NCBI GenBank assembly: GCA_964430245.1
Contig: CAYSEW010000052.1
Coordinates: 1 to 5,187, forward strand
Direction of reading: 5' to 3'
DNA length: 5,187 nucleotides
Origin: CAYSEW01 sp964430245
Lineage (GTDB): Bacteria; Bacteroidota; Bacteroidia; Flavobacteriales_D; Parvicellaceae
Shown: positions 1 through 5,187 of the stretch, in pieces
How positions within the stretch are numbered: position 1 is the first letter of the stretch
How the letters are laid out: every line of letters begins with the position of its first letter
Translations under genes and position numbers: made by a program
Notes under the pieces: generated by a model
Told to the model about the DNA's origin: nothing
Databases searched by the model: none
The model's input: the letters and a program-made list of their open reading frames with translations, nothing else

Positions 1-2
1 TT

Positions 3-89
3 GAATTAGGTTTTAAATATTTACTACAAAAAACAAACCAGGTTTTAATTCTAATGTTGTTTCCACTTCAAATTTACTTGAATTCATAA
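3..89 (+). other. Possible C-terminal tail of an upstream gene (very tentative)
   Basis: One plus-strand frame is open from the left edge of the window for 28 codons and ends in TAA at 87-89. The other two plus frames meet a stop within the first few codons. The residues are hydrophobic and leucine-rich (ending LQIYLNS), which could suit the end of a protein, but I recognise no family. In DNA this AT-rich an open stretch of that length is not rare by chance. The remaining bases up to purD contain no gene I can support. Confidence 0.2.
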
Positions 90-134
90 CTATTTAATGT
101 CTAATATATGATTATTATTTGATTCCTATTCCAC

Positions 135-153
135 AAATTGTTTAAAACAATTT
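135..153. repeat. 19-bp perfect palindrome upstream of purD
   Basis: AAATTGTTT, a single central A (144), then AAACAATTT forms a perfect 9-bp inverted repeat. It could be a protein-binding operator. It could also form a weak 6-bp hairpin (AAATTG/CAATTT with a 7-nt loop) ending transcription from the left, although no T-run follows and the stem is almost all A-T. It lies 68 bp upstream of the purD ATG. The role is inferred; the symmetry is directly seen. Confidence 0.45.
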
Positions 154-197
154 CCTTCATGTTTATAAATAAAAGGCGTTCTGCCAAAAATTCTTCT

Positions 198-205
198 TTT
201 TTTTG
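198..205 (+). promoter_or_regulatory. Weak candidate -7 element for purD
   Basis: TTTTTTTG departs from the Bacteroidota TAnnTTTG consensus at one base and lies 16 bp before the purD ATG, a spacing like that of the better -7 elements in this window. No TTG at the -33 spacing is visible, and the site lies at the end of an 8-T run. The assignment is therefore weak, and the true purD promoter may lie elsewhere in 90-221 or upstream. Confidence 0.25.
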
Positions 206-221
206 TGGTAAAATTCTGTTA

Positions 222-1505
222 ATGAAAGTACTTATATTAGGATCAGGCGGTCGAGAGCATGCAATTGCCTGGAAGTTATCTCAAAGTTCACAATTGACTA
301 AACTATATATTGCTCCAGGAAATGCCGGGACACAAAGTTTGGGTGAAAATGTTTCTTTAGACCTTAATGATTTTGATTCAATTGGGAAATTTTCTCTTGA
401 AAACGAAATAACTATAATTGTAGTGGGGCCTGAGGACCCTCTTGTTAATGGGATTCATAATTATTTTTCGGAGAACGCTAAATATCGTTCTATAACATTA
501 ATTGGCCCTAAAAAGGAAGCAGCTATTTTGGAAGGCAGTAAGGATTTTTCAAAGAAGTTCATGAAAAAATACAACATCCCTACTGCTAAATATAAATCTT
601 TTGATGTCAACACAATTGCTCAAGGGATAGAGTACCTAGAAACATTGAATTCTCCTTATGTATTAAAAGCAGATGGGCTAGCTGCAGGTAAAGGAGTACT
701 AATAATAGACGACCTTTTTAAAGCTAAAAAAGAATTCAAATCAATTTTGAATGATAATCTATTTGGATCTGCCGGCAGCAAGGTGGTTATTGAAGAGTTT
801 TTAAATGGCGTAGAATTAAGTGTTTTTGTTATTACTGATGGTAAAAACTATAAAATATTACCTGAAGCAAAAGATTACAAACGAATTGGTGAAAATGACA
901 CCGGTTTGAATACAGGTGGAATGGGGGCTGTTTCTCCTGTTCCTTTTGCTAACAGGGAATTTATGGATAAAGTTGAAAACCAAGTAATTATTCCAACTAT
1001 TAAAGGATTAATCAAAGAAGATATTGAATATTCTGGTTTTATTTTCTTTGGCTTAATTTCTGTAAAAGGAGATCCTTATGTAATAGAATATAATTGCCGA
1101 TTAGGAGATCCAGAAACCGAAGTGATACTTCCTAGATTAAAATCAGATCTTCTTGATCTATTTGACGGGATTGCCTCAAATACTCTCTCTGAAAGAGATG
1201 TGGTAATTGACCCTAGGTCTGCCTCTACTGTAATGCTTGTCTCTGGAGGATATCCTGAAAAATATGAAAAAGGGAAAGAAGTGTCTATCGGAAATATAAA
1301 TGAAAAAAGCATTGTTTTCCATGCTGGGACAAAACAAGGAGAAGGAGCTACCTTAACAAATGGTGGGAGAGTAATGTCTGTAACATCATATGGAAAAGAC
1401 ATAGAGTCATCGTTAAAGGTCAGCTATGAGTCTATTGAAAATATATCTTTTGAGAAAATGTATTTCAGGAAAGATATTGGACAAGATCTTGTCAAAAAAA
1501 ATTAA
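222..1505 (+). CDS. purD: Phosphoribosylamine--glycine ligase (GAR synthetase)
   Basis: This cytoplasmic ATP-grasp enzyme joins glycine to 5-phosphoribosylamine using ATP, giving glycinamide ribonucleotide, the second step of de novo purine synthesis. The protein has 427 residues, the normal bacterial PurD length. Visible landmarks are the N-terminal GSGGREHA (residues 7-14) and the ATP-grasp segment KADGLAAGKGV (149-159). These are followed by EEFLNGVELS (191-200), the PurD signature GENDTGLNTGGMGAVSP (223-239), the metal/ATP-binding EYNCRLGDPETE (289-300) and the C-terminal FRKDIG (415-420). The frame stays open upstream to a TTG at 138 and an ATG at 159. I start at 222 because the family begins at MKVLILGSGGREHA and the extra 28 codons show no homology I recognise. 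There is no Shine-Dalgarno, as is usual in the phylum. It converges on the small gene at 1521-1706. No frameshift or missing catalytic motif is seen. Confidence 0.97.
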   Translation: MKVLILGSGGREHAIAWKLSQSSQLTKLYIAPGNAGTQSLGENVSLDLNDFDSIGKFSLENEITIIVVGPEDPLVNGIHNYFSENAKYRSITLIGPKKEAAILEGSKDFSKKFMKKYNIPTAKYKSFDVNTIAQGIEYLETLNSPYVLKADGLAAGKGVLIIDDLFKAKKEFKSILNDNLFGSAGSKVVIEEFLNGVELSVFVITDGKNYKILPEAKDYKRIGENDTGLNTGGMGAVSPVPFANREFMDKVENQVIIPTIKGLIKEDIEYSGFIFFGLISVKGDPYVIEYNCRLGDPETEVILPRLKSDLLDLFDGIASNTLSERDVVIDPRSASTVMLVSGGYPEKYEKGKEVSIGNINEKSIVFHAGTKQGEGATLTNGGRVMSVTSYGKDIESSLKVSYESIENISFEKMYFRKDIGQDLVKKN

Positions 1506-1526
1506 CCTTCAATAAGGTTATTATTT
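1494..1526. terminator. Bidirectional terminator shared by purD and the 61-aa gene
   Basis: TAACCTT (1503-1509), loop CAAT, AAGGTTA (1514-1520) forms a perfect 7-bp stem that fills the 15-bp gap between the two convergent genes and includes the purD stop codon. On the minus strand the stem is followed, after one A, by eight T (complement of 1501-1494), an excellent intrinsic terminator for the small gene. On the plus strand the trailing TTATTTAATTT is a poorer U-tract, so termination of purD there is less certain. Confidence 0.72.
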
Positions 1527-1706
1527 AATTTGATCAGGATTGTTTTCTGCAGCTTTATTCATTTTGTGTTGAACAAACATCCAATATCCCGCACCACCTA
1601 GCATTAATAATAAGAAAAGTATATTAGGATAATTTCCTAGTGGTTCTAGTGTGTTTTCAAACAGCCAAACTAATAAATCTCTTAAGGGATATACTAACCA
1701 ATCCAT
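1521..1706 (-). CDS. Small membrane protein, DUF6341-like
   Basis: This is a 61-residue protein of unknown function. The N-terminal part (residues 1-24, MDWLVYPLRDLLVWLFENTL...) looks like an amphipathic or partly embedded helix. Residues about 27-46 (around ILFLLLMLGGAGYWMF) form one clear membrane helix, and the C-terminus is polar (NKAAENNPDQIK). This arrangement, with a YW near the end of the helix and an N-P-rich tail, resembles the Bacteroidota DUF6341 family as I remember it. It converges on purD through a shared terminator hairpin and is divergent from the DUF6427-like gene. It has its own TAnnTTTG element 21 bp before the ATG. The family name rests on memory without a search; the gene itself is well supported by position, promoter and terminator. 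Confidence 0.75.
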   Translation of the reverse strand: MDWLVYPLRDLLVWLFENTLEPLGNYPNILFLLLMLGGAGYWMFVQHKMNKAAENNPDQIK

Positions 1707-1727
1707 AATTTTAAACTTTTATAGTGC

Positions 1728-1735
1728 CAAATTTA
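1728..1735 (-). promoter_or_regulatory. -7 promoter element of the 61-aa gene
   Basis: Read on the minus strand this is TAAATTTG, an exact match to the Bacteroidota TAnnTTTG -7 consensus, 21 bp upstream of the ATG at 1706. A TTG lies 15 bp further upstream on the same strand, shorter than the usual spacing of about 19, so the -33 element is uncertain. Confidence 0.55.
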
Positions 1736-1770
1736 GAAAATAATCTATATCAATTTAAAAGAAATGGAAA

Positions 1771-1778
1771 TATCTTTG
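1771..1778 (+). promoter_or_regulatory. -7 promoter element of the DUF6427-like gene
   Basis: TATCTTTG matches TAnnTTTG exactly and ends 17 bp before the ATG at 1796, leaving a short leader. No clear TTG lies at the -33 spacing. Together with the minus-strand element at 1728-1735 it makes a compact divergent promoter region in 1707-1795. Confidence 0.6.
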
Positions 1779-1795
1779 TACTACTATACTAAAAA

Positions 1796-2767
1796 ATGAT
1801 CTTTCGAATTTTCAACATTAACAAACCCATAATATTAATTACCCTCCCTGTAATATGTGTACTATTGTGGCTTCCTTCCTTTTTAAGTACTAAAGGATTA
1901 AATTACTTTGAAAAATATAGCTTATTGGATTTTTTTAGTCACATGCCTATAACCTTCGGGCAAATACTATCTATATTAATTATTTTATCAACTGCTATTT
2001 TGATTTCATTTACTGTCAATAAATCAGAATTATTTTCTAAAAATCAATATCTGCCTGCTCTAATATATGTATTAGCAATGAGCTTAATTAACGAACATCA
2101 TGTTATTAATCCAATTATAATTGCAAATCTATTTTTAGTACTAGCTGTTTACATGTTATTTAAAATCTATAGACAGATCCCCTGTAAAAATTTAATTTTT
2201 AAAAGCTCCTGTTTGATTATGATAGCTTCTGTATTTTATTTCCCTTACATACTGTTTCTTCCTTTACCTTGGATTATTTTATCAATAATACGGCCTTTTG
2301 ATACTAGGGAATGGTTGATGCCGGTTGTTAGTCTCTTTTTAGTGGCTTTTTATGTGGCCTTGATCAATAAAATACACCCTTCCTTTTTTAAATTAAATAA
2401 CTTATATAATATTAGTGCCCCAGAATCAATCTCTATTGACTATTCAATAATTATAAAAATTGTTTATGGATTAATGCTCTTTGGATGCTTTACTTCATTA
2501 TTAATGCTTTTGAAGTTAAATATTAAATCAACGAATAGGTTTCGAAAACTAACCCTTTTAATATTAAGTATCTTTTTAATTTTTATAGCGCTCTCGGTTT
2601 TAAACTATTTCTATTATTTAAACTTATCAATAATTATTTTGCTAAGCGCTATTCCTGTTTCTTTATTATTACCTTTTACATTAATTCATATAAAGAAAAA
2701 ATGGCTGTCAGAGATTTATATAAGTTCCATTTTTATTTTAATCTTCTTCGATCTGTTTTTTGTTTAA
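1796..2767 (+). CDS. Polytopic inner-membrane protein, DUF6427-like
   Basis: This is a 323-residue, very hydrophobic protein of unknown function. I count about ten membrane segments by eye, near residues 11-29, 53-73, 83-98, 104-124, 134-149, 151-166, 173-191, 217-240, 251-297 (two) and 306-322. Short basic loops separate some of them (KIYRQIPCK 123-131; RPFDTREW 166-173; KSTNRFRK 244-251; KKKW 300-303). No catalytic motif or binding domain is seen. The start MIFRIFNINKP, the RPF..REW..P loop and the terminal KKW..EI..S helix resemble the Bacteroidota DUF6427 family, known to me from genomic neighbourhoods with DUF6341 and nucleotide-metabolism genes. The ATG at 1796 fits an exact -7 element ending 17 bp upstream and an A-rich leader. 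It is divergent from the 61-aa gene and lies 66 bp before purQ. The role, whether transport, envelope assembly or polymer handling, cannot be told from the sequence. Confidence 0.8.
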   Translation: MIFRIFNINKPIILITLPVICVLLWLPSFLSTKGLNYFEKYSLLDFFSHMPITFGQILSILIILSTAILISFTVNKSELFSKNQYLPALIYVLAMSLINEHHVINPIIIANLFLVLAVYMLFKIYRQIPCKNLIFKSSCLIMIASVFYFPYILFLPLPWIILSIIRPFDTREWLMPVVSLFLVAFYVALINKIHPSFFKLNNLYNISAPESISIDYSIIIKIVYGLMLFGCFTSLLMLLKLNIKSTNRFRKLTLLILSIFLIFIALSVLNYFYYLNLSIIILLSAIPVSLLLPFTLIHIKKKWLSEIYISSIFILIFFDLFFV

Positions 2768-2779
2768 AAACAATCTATT

Positions 2780-2819
2780 AGCAACACAATTTTCTAATGA
2801 ATAAATTATCTTTGTTGCT
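2780..2819. repeat. Inverted repeat flanking the purQ promoter
   Basis: AGCAACA (2780-2786) and TGTTGCT (2813-2819) are exact reverse complements separated by 26 bp. The right arm overlaps the last two bases of the purQ -7 element and the likely transcription start. The centres of the arms are 33 bp apart, about three DNA turns, which would suit a paired operator. The symmetry is seen; regulation is inferred. Confidence 0.45.
2807..2814 (+). promoter_or_regulatory. -7 promoter element of purQ
   Basis: TATCTTTG is the same octamer as before the preceding gene and matches TAnnTTTG exactly. It ends 19 bp before the ATG at 2834. No good TTG is visible at the -33 spacing. Its position makes transcription of purQ independent of the gene upstream likely. 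It also argues against the in-frame GTG at 2825, which would leave almost no leader. Confidence 0.6.
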
Positions 2820-2833
2820 TAAAAGTGATAAAA

Positions 2834-3526
2834 ATGAAATTTGGTGTTATAACTTTCCCTGGCTCAAATTGTGATCAAGACATGGTCTATGTGCTGAGAA
2901 ATATACTTGATCAATCTGTTGAAGAGCTTTGGCATAAAGATACTTCATTAAAAAATTGTGATGCAATTGTATTGCCTGGTGGTTTTTCATATGGTGATTA
3001 TCTTCGGTCAGGAGCCATAGCAAGATTTTCTCCTATTATGAATGAAGTAATAAATCATGCTCATTCAGGAGGAATTGTTATAGGGATTTGTAATGGATTT
3101 CAAATTTTGTGTGAATCACAATTATTGCCGGGTGCACTTTTACACAATAACAACCAACAGTTTATATGTAAAAATATTTGGTTGAAGCCACAATCTTCTA
3201 CAGCCGCTATCACTAAAAATCTAAACCACAGTGAGGTGTATAAAATTCCTATTGCTCATGCTGAAGGCAGGTACCATGCAGATGAAAAAACTTTACTTGA
3301 AATCAATAAAAACGATCAAGTTCTTTTTCGGTATTGTGATAAAGATGGAAATATAAATCCTGAAAGTAACCCAAATGGATCGTGTGAGGGGATTGCTGGC
3401 ATAACTAACAAAGAAAAAAATGTTTTCGGAATGATGCCGCATCCTGAAAGAGCTGCAGATCAAAATCTAAATAACACTGATGGGAAAACAATTTTTGAAT
3501 CCCTATTAGACTTAGTTGTTAAATAA
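2834..3526 (+). CDS. purQ: Phosphoribosylformylglycinamidine synthase, glutaminase subunit
   Basis: PurQ is the class I glutamine amidotransferase subunit of FGAM synthase. It hydrolyses glutamine and passes ammonia to PurL, with PurS as the third partner, for the fourth step of purine synthesis (FGAR to FGAM). The 230-residue protein matches free-standing PurQ proteins in length. The N-terminus has FPGSNCD (8-14). VLPGGFSYGDYLRSGA (46-61) is the oxyanion-hole region, GICNGFQ (84-90) carries the nucleophile Cys86, AHAEGRY (141-147) is a PurQ motif, and MPHPER (201-206) carries the catalytic His203 and Glu205. I start at ATG 2834, where the family begins MKFGV; a GTG three codons upstream is possible but too close to the promoter. 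It follows the DUF6427-like gene and precedes the receptor gene. PurL and PurS are not in the window. All catalytic residues are present. Confidence 0.96.
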   Translation: MKFGVITFPGSNCDQDMVYVLRNILDQSVEELWHKDTSLKNCDAIVLPGGFSYGDYLRSGAIARFSPIMNEVINHAHSGGIVIGICNGFQILCESQLLPGALLHNNNQQFICKNIWLKPQSSTAAITKNLNHSEVYKIPIAHAEGRYHADEKTLLEINKNDQVLFRYCDKDGNINPESNPNGSCEGIAGITNKEKNVFGMMPHPERAADQNLNNTDGKTIFESLLDLVVK

Positions 3527-3594
3527 AAACTCCTTTTTCATTTTCATAAGCATCTTATTTTTAGATGGTTATACTACTTAATTAACTATTGGTC

Positions 3595-3614
3595 GTTACT
3601 TTTTAAATGGTAAC
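3595..3614. repeat. Short inverted repeat before the receptor promoter
   Basis: GTTAC (3595-3599) and GTAAC (3610-3614) are reverse complements separated by 10 bp and end five bases before the -33 TTG of the receptor promoter. The spacing and location fit an operator for an activator or repressor, but the arms are short enough to arise by chance. The rest of the 3527-3668 gap shows only a weak 5-bp hairpin (CATCT/AGATG, 3551-3567), too poor to call a terminator for purQ. Confidence 0.25.
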
Positions 3615-3618
3615 ACTG

Positions 3619-3648
3619 TTGTGTCTTATGTGAGCAAGCATATCTTTG
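3619..3648 (+). promoter_or_regulatory. Bacteroidota-type promoter of the TonB-dependent receptor
   Basis: TTG (3619-3621), 19 bp, then TATCTTTG (3641-3648) matches the primary-sigma promoter of Bacteroidota in both elements and in spacing. The -7 element ends 20 bp before the ATG at 3669, giving a short leader. It is the most complete promoter in the window and shows that the receptor need not be co-transcribed with purQ. Confidence 0.72.
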
Positions 3649-3668
3649 ATTGCATAAAAACATTTTAT

Positions 3669-5187
3669 ATGAAAAATTCTATTTTGCTTATTCTCTTTAT
3701 TCCATTTTTTGCTTATTCACAACAAGTAGTAAAAGGGAAAGTAGTTGATATGGAGTCTCAGTTTCCATTACCTGGAGTGAATGTGAAATTCATAGATGGT
3801 GAATTTGATGCTGGAGCAGCAACGGATATGAATGGTCATTTTAAAATTGAAAACGTACCCTTAGGTAGACATCAGGTTAGGGTAACATTTATTGGGTACA
3901 AGCCCCAAGTTCAAACAATTGTCGTTAATGCAGGTAGGGAAGTTATTTTAAATGTATCAATTGAAGAGTCTACTGAAGTCCTCGAAGAGTTTGTTATCTC
4001 TTCTAATGAAAATAGAGAAGTTAATAATGAAATGGCCATTATAAGTGCTCAGCAATTTTCTGTTGAAGAAACTGAAAGATATGCAGGTAGCAGGGGTGAT
4101 CCTGCTAGAATGGCTTCTAATTTTGCTGGAGTACAGGGAGCCGATGATAGCAGGAATGATATTATTGTTAGGGGTAACTCTCCATTAGGTGTTATTTATA
4201 GAGTTGAAGGAGTTACTATTCCAAACCCCAATCATTTTGCCATTTCAGGATCAAGTGGTGGGCCTTTAAGCATCCTTAATAATAAGTTTTTAGGAAATAG
4301 CGATTTTTTCTCAGGGGCATTTCCAGCTGAGTACGGAAATACAACTGCAGGTGTTTTTGACCTAAAAATAAGAAGTGGAAATTATGAAAAGTTTGAGTTT
4401 ACTGGTCAAGTAGGCCTGTTTGGAGCTGAGCTATTAGCTGAAGGTCCTTTATCTAAAAAAAGCAATGCTTCTTTTTTAGTTATGTATAGATATTCTACCA
4501 TTAAAATCTTTAGTCTTTTAGGGATAAATCTTGGCACTACAGCTATTCCAAAATATCAGGATTTTGCTGCTAAAATCAACCTTCCTCTTAAGAAAGGTGG
4601 AAATTTATCACTTTGGGCAATGGGCGGTAATAGCAACATCGATATTCTTATAAGTGAACAAACCGATAGTACTCAAATTGATCTTTATGGAGAAAACACT
4701 AAAGATCAACGATTTGGAACAGGAATGATGGTTGGGGGAATAACATATACCAAACCCTTAAACGAAACCTCTTTTCTAAAATCAACTACTTGTATTAATT
4801 TACAACAGCAACGGTCTAGCCATGATACTATTGATAGAAATCCAAATAATTGGTCGGATGTTGCGTTGTACCCTTATATGTCATATGATTTCACCACGAC
4901 AAGGTGGTCTAATTCTTCTTCTTATAATAAGAAAATCAATAAAAAAAATACACTAAAGATAGGTTGGGTAACAGACTATGCTCAATTTAACTTTATAGAT
5001 AGTGTGACAACAAATGCTAGAGGACAAGACTCTTTAGATACCTATCGTTATCGTTTTAATAAATCGGGAGATTATTATATGGTTCAACCCTATATAAGCT
5101 GGAAACACAAATTCTCAGATGACCTAGTCCTAACGGCTGGTCTGACTAGCTTCTATCTTAACTTAGGGAATTCATTTTCTCCCATTG
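3669..5187 (+). CDS. TonB-dependent outer-membrane receptor, partial (3' end outside window)
   Basis: An open frame of 506 codons runs from the ATG to the right edge, so the C-terminal part of the barrel is missing. It begins with a signal peptide (residues 1-17, cleavage likely after AYS, before QQ). A carboxypeptidase-regulatory-like beta-sandwich follows at about 19-97 (VKGKVVD..., TDMNGHFKIENVPLGRH, FIGY). A TonB-box-like stretch LEEFVISS lies at 105-112. The plug is at about 120-237, with GSRGDPARMASNFAGVQGA (140-158), DIIVRGNSP (164-172), VEGVTIPNPNHF (179-190) and FPAEYGNTTAGVFD (218-231). Barrel strands rich in Y, F, S and N continue to the edge. It would import a ligand across the outer membrane with TonB-ExbBD energy. 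It lacks the typical SusC plug signature and no susD-like gene is visible, so glycan uptake is not indicated; the substrate is unknown. It has its own promoter and reads in the same direction as purQ. Confidence 0.92.
   Translation, partial: MKNSILLILFIPFFAYSQQVVKGKVVDMESQFPLPGVNVKFIDGEFDAGAATDMNGHFKIENVPLGRHQVRVTFIGYKPQVQTIVVNAGREVILNVSIEESTEVLEEFVISSNENREVNNEMAIISAQQFSVEETERYAGSRGDPARMASNFAGVQGADDSRNDIIVRGNSPLGVIYRVEGVTIPNPNHFAISGSSGGPLSILNNKFLGNSDFFSGAFPAEYGNTTAGVFDLKIRSGNYEKFEFTGQVGLFGAELLAEGPLSKKSNASFLVMYRYSTIKIFSLLGINLGTTAIPKYQDFAAKINLPLKKGGNLSLWAMGGNSNIDILISEQTDSTQIDLYGENTKDQRFGTGMMVGGITYTKPLNETSFLKSTTCINLQQQRSSHDTIDRNPNNWSDVALYPYMSYDFTTTRWSNSSSYNKKINKKNTLKIGWVTDYAQFNFIDSVTTNARGQDSLDTYRYRFNKSGDYYMVQPYISWKHKFSDDLVLTAGLTSFYLNLGNSFSPI

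Noticed and set aside
15..89. Minus-strand frame of 24 codons (MNSSKFEVE..., stop at 15-17)
   Set aside because: Too short, no recognisable family, no promoter element at a sensible distance, and complementary to the equally weak plus-strand tail.
138..221. N-terminal extension of PurD from TTG 138 or ATG 159
   Set aside because: PurD proteins begin at the MKVLILGSGGREHA segment. The extension covers a palindrome, an 8-T run and the expected promoter zone.
1076..1402. Open frame of 108 codons on the minus strand
   Set aside because: It lies wholly inside purD, whose conserved motifs span the same bases, and its translation resembles no protein I know. It is a shadow frame.
2825..2833. GTG start for purQ
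   Set aside because: It would leave only a few bases between transcription start and start codon, and the family begins at the ATG at 2834.
3525..3567. Terminator for purQ (AAAAA/TTTTT at 3525-3538 or CATCT/AGATG at 3551-3567)
   Set aside because: The first stem is only five A-T pairs. The second is five pairs with a 7-nt loop and no T-run after it. Neither is convincing.
1..5187. CRISPR arrays, insertion sequences, tRNA or rRNA genes, riboswitches
   Set aside because: No regularly spaced repeats, transposase motifs, tRNA-like cloverleaf or rRNA segments were seen. The gaps are too short for a known purine riboswitch, and I found no such fold.

Overview
The window is an AT-rich bacterial segment that most likely comes from the phylum Bacteroidota. 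Three independent signs point there. Several genes are preceded by the TAnnTTTG -7 promoter element, with A/T-rich starts and no Shine-Dalgarno. Two small-family membrane proteins match families I know only from this phylum (DUF6341-like and DUF6427-like). The last gene is a TonB-dependent receptor with an N-terminal carboxypeptidase-regulatory-like domain, an architecture typical of the phylum. The sequence does not settle the order; Cytophagales or Flavobacteriales both fit.

Layout from left to right: 1-221 shows no convincing gene. It holds a possible C-terminal tail of an upstream gene (3-89), a 19-bp perfect palindrome (135-153) and the purD leader. purD (222-1505, +) makes glycinamide ribonucleotide. 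It converges on a 61-codon minus-strand gene for a small membrane protein (1521-1706). The 15-bp gap between them is almost entirely a hairpin that looks like a shared terminator. The small gene is divergent from a 323-residue polytopic membrane protein (1796-2767, +), and back-to-back promoters lie in 1707-1795. purQ (2834-3526, +) follows behind its own promoter; it is the glutaminase subunit of the split-type FGAM synthase. After a 142-bp gap with a textbook Bacteroidota promoter comes a TonB-dependent outer-membrane receptor (from 3669, +), which runs off the right edge.

Functionally, purD and purQ carry out two nearby steps of de novo purine synthesis (glycine ligation to phosphoribosylamine, and amidation of FGAR to FGAM). 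They enclose two membrane proteins of unknown function. From memory, those families recur near nucleotide-metabolism genes in other Bacteroidota, so the association may be meaningful. Each gene appears to have its own promoter, so this looks like a syntenic cluster rather than one operon. I see no mobile elements, CRISPR arrays, tRNA or rRNA genes, and no clearly novel system. The points most worth a second look are the unexplained membrane-protein pair and the inverted repeats next to the purD, purQ and receptor promoters.
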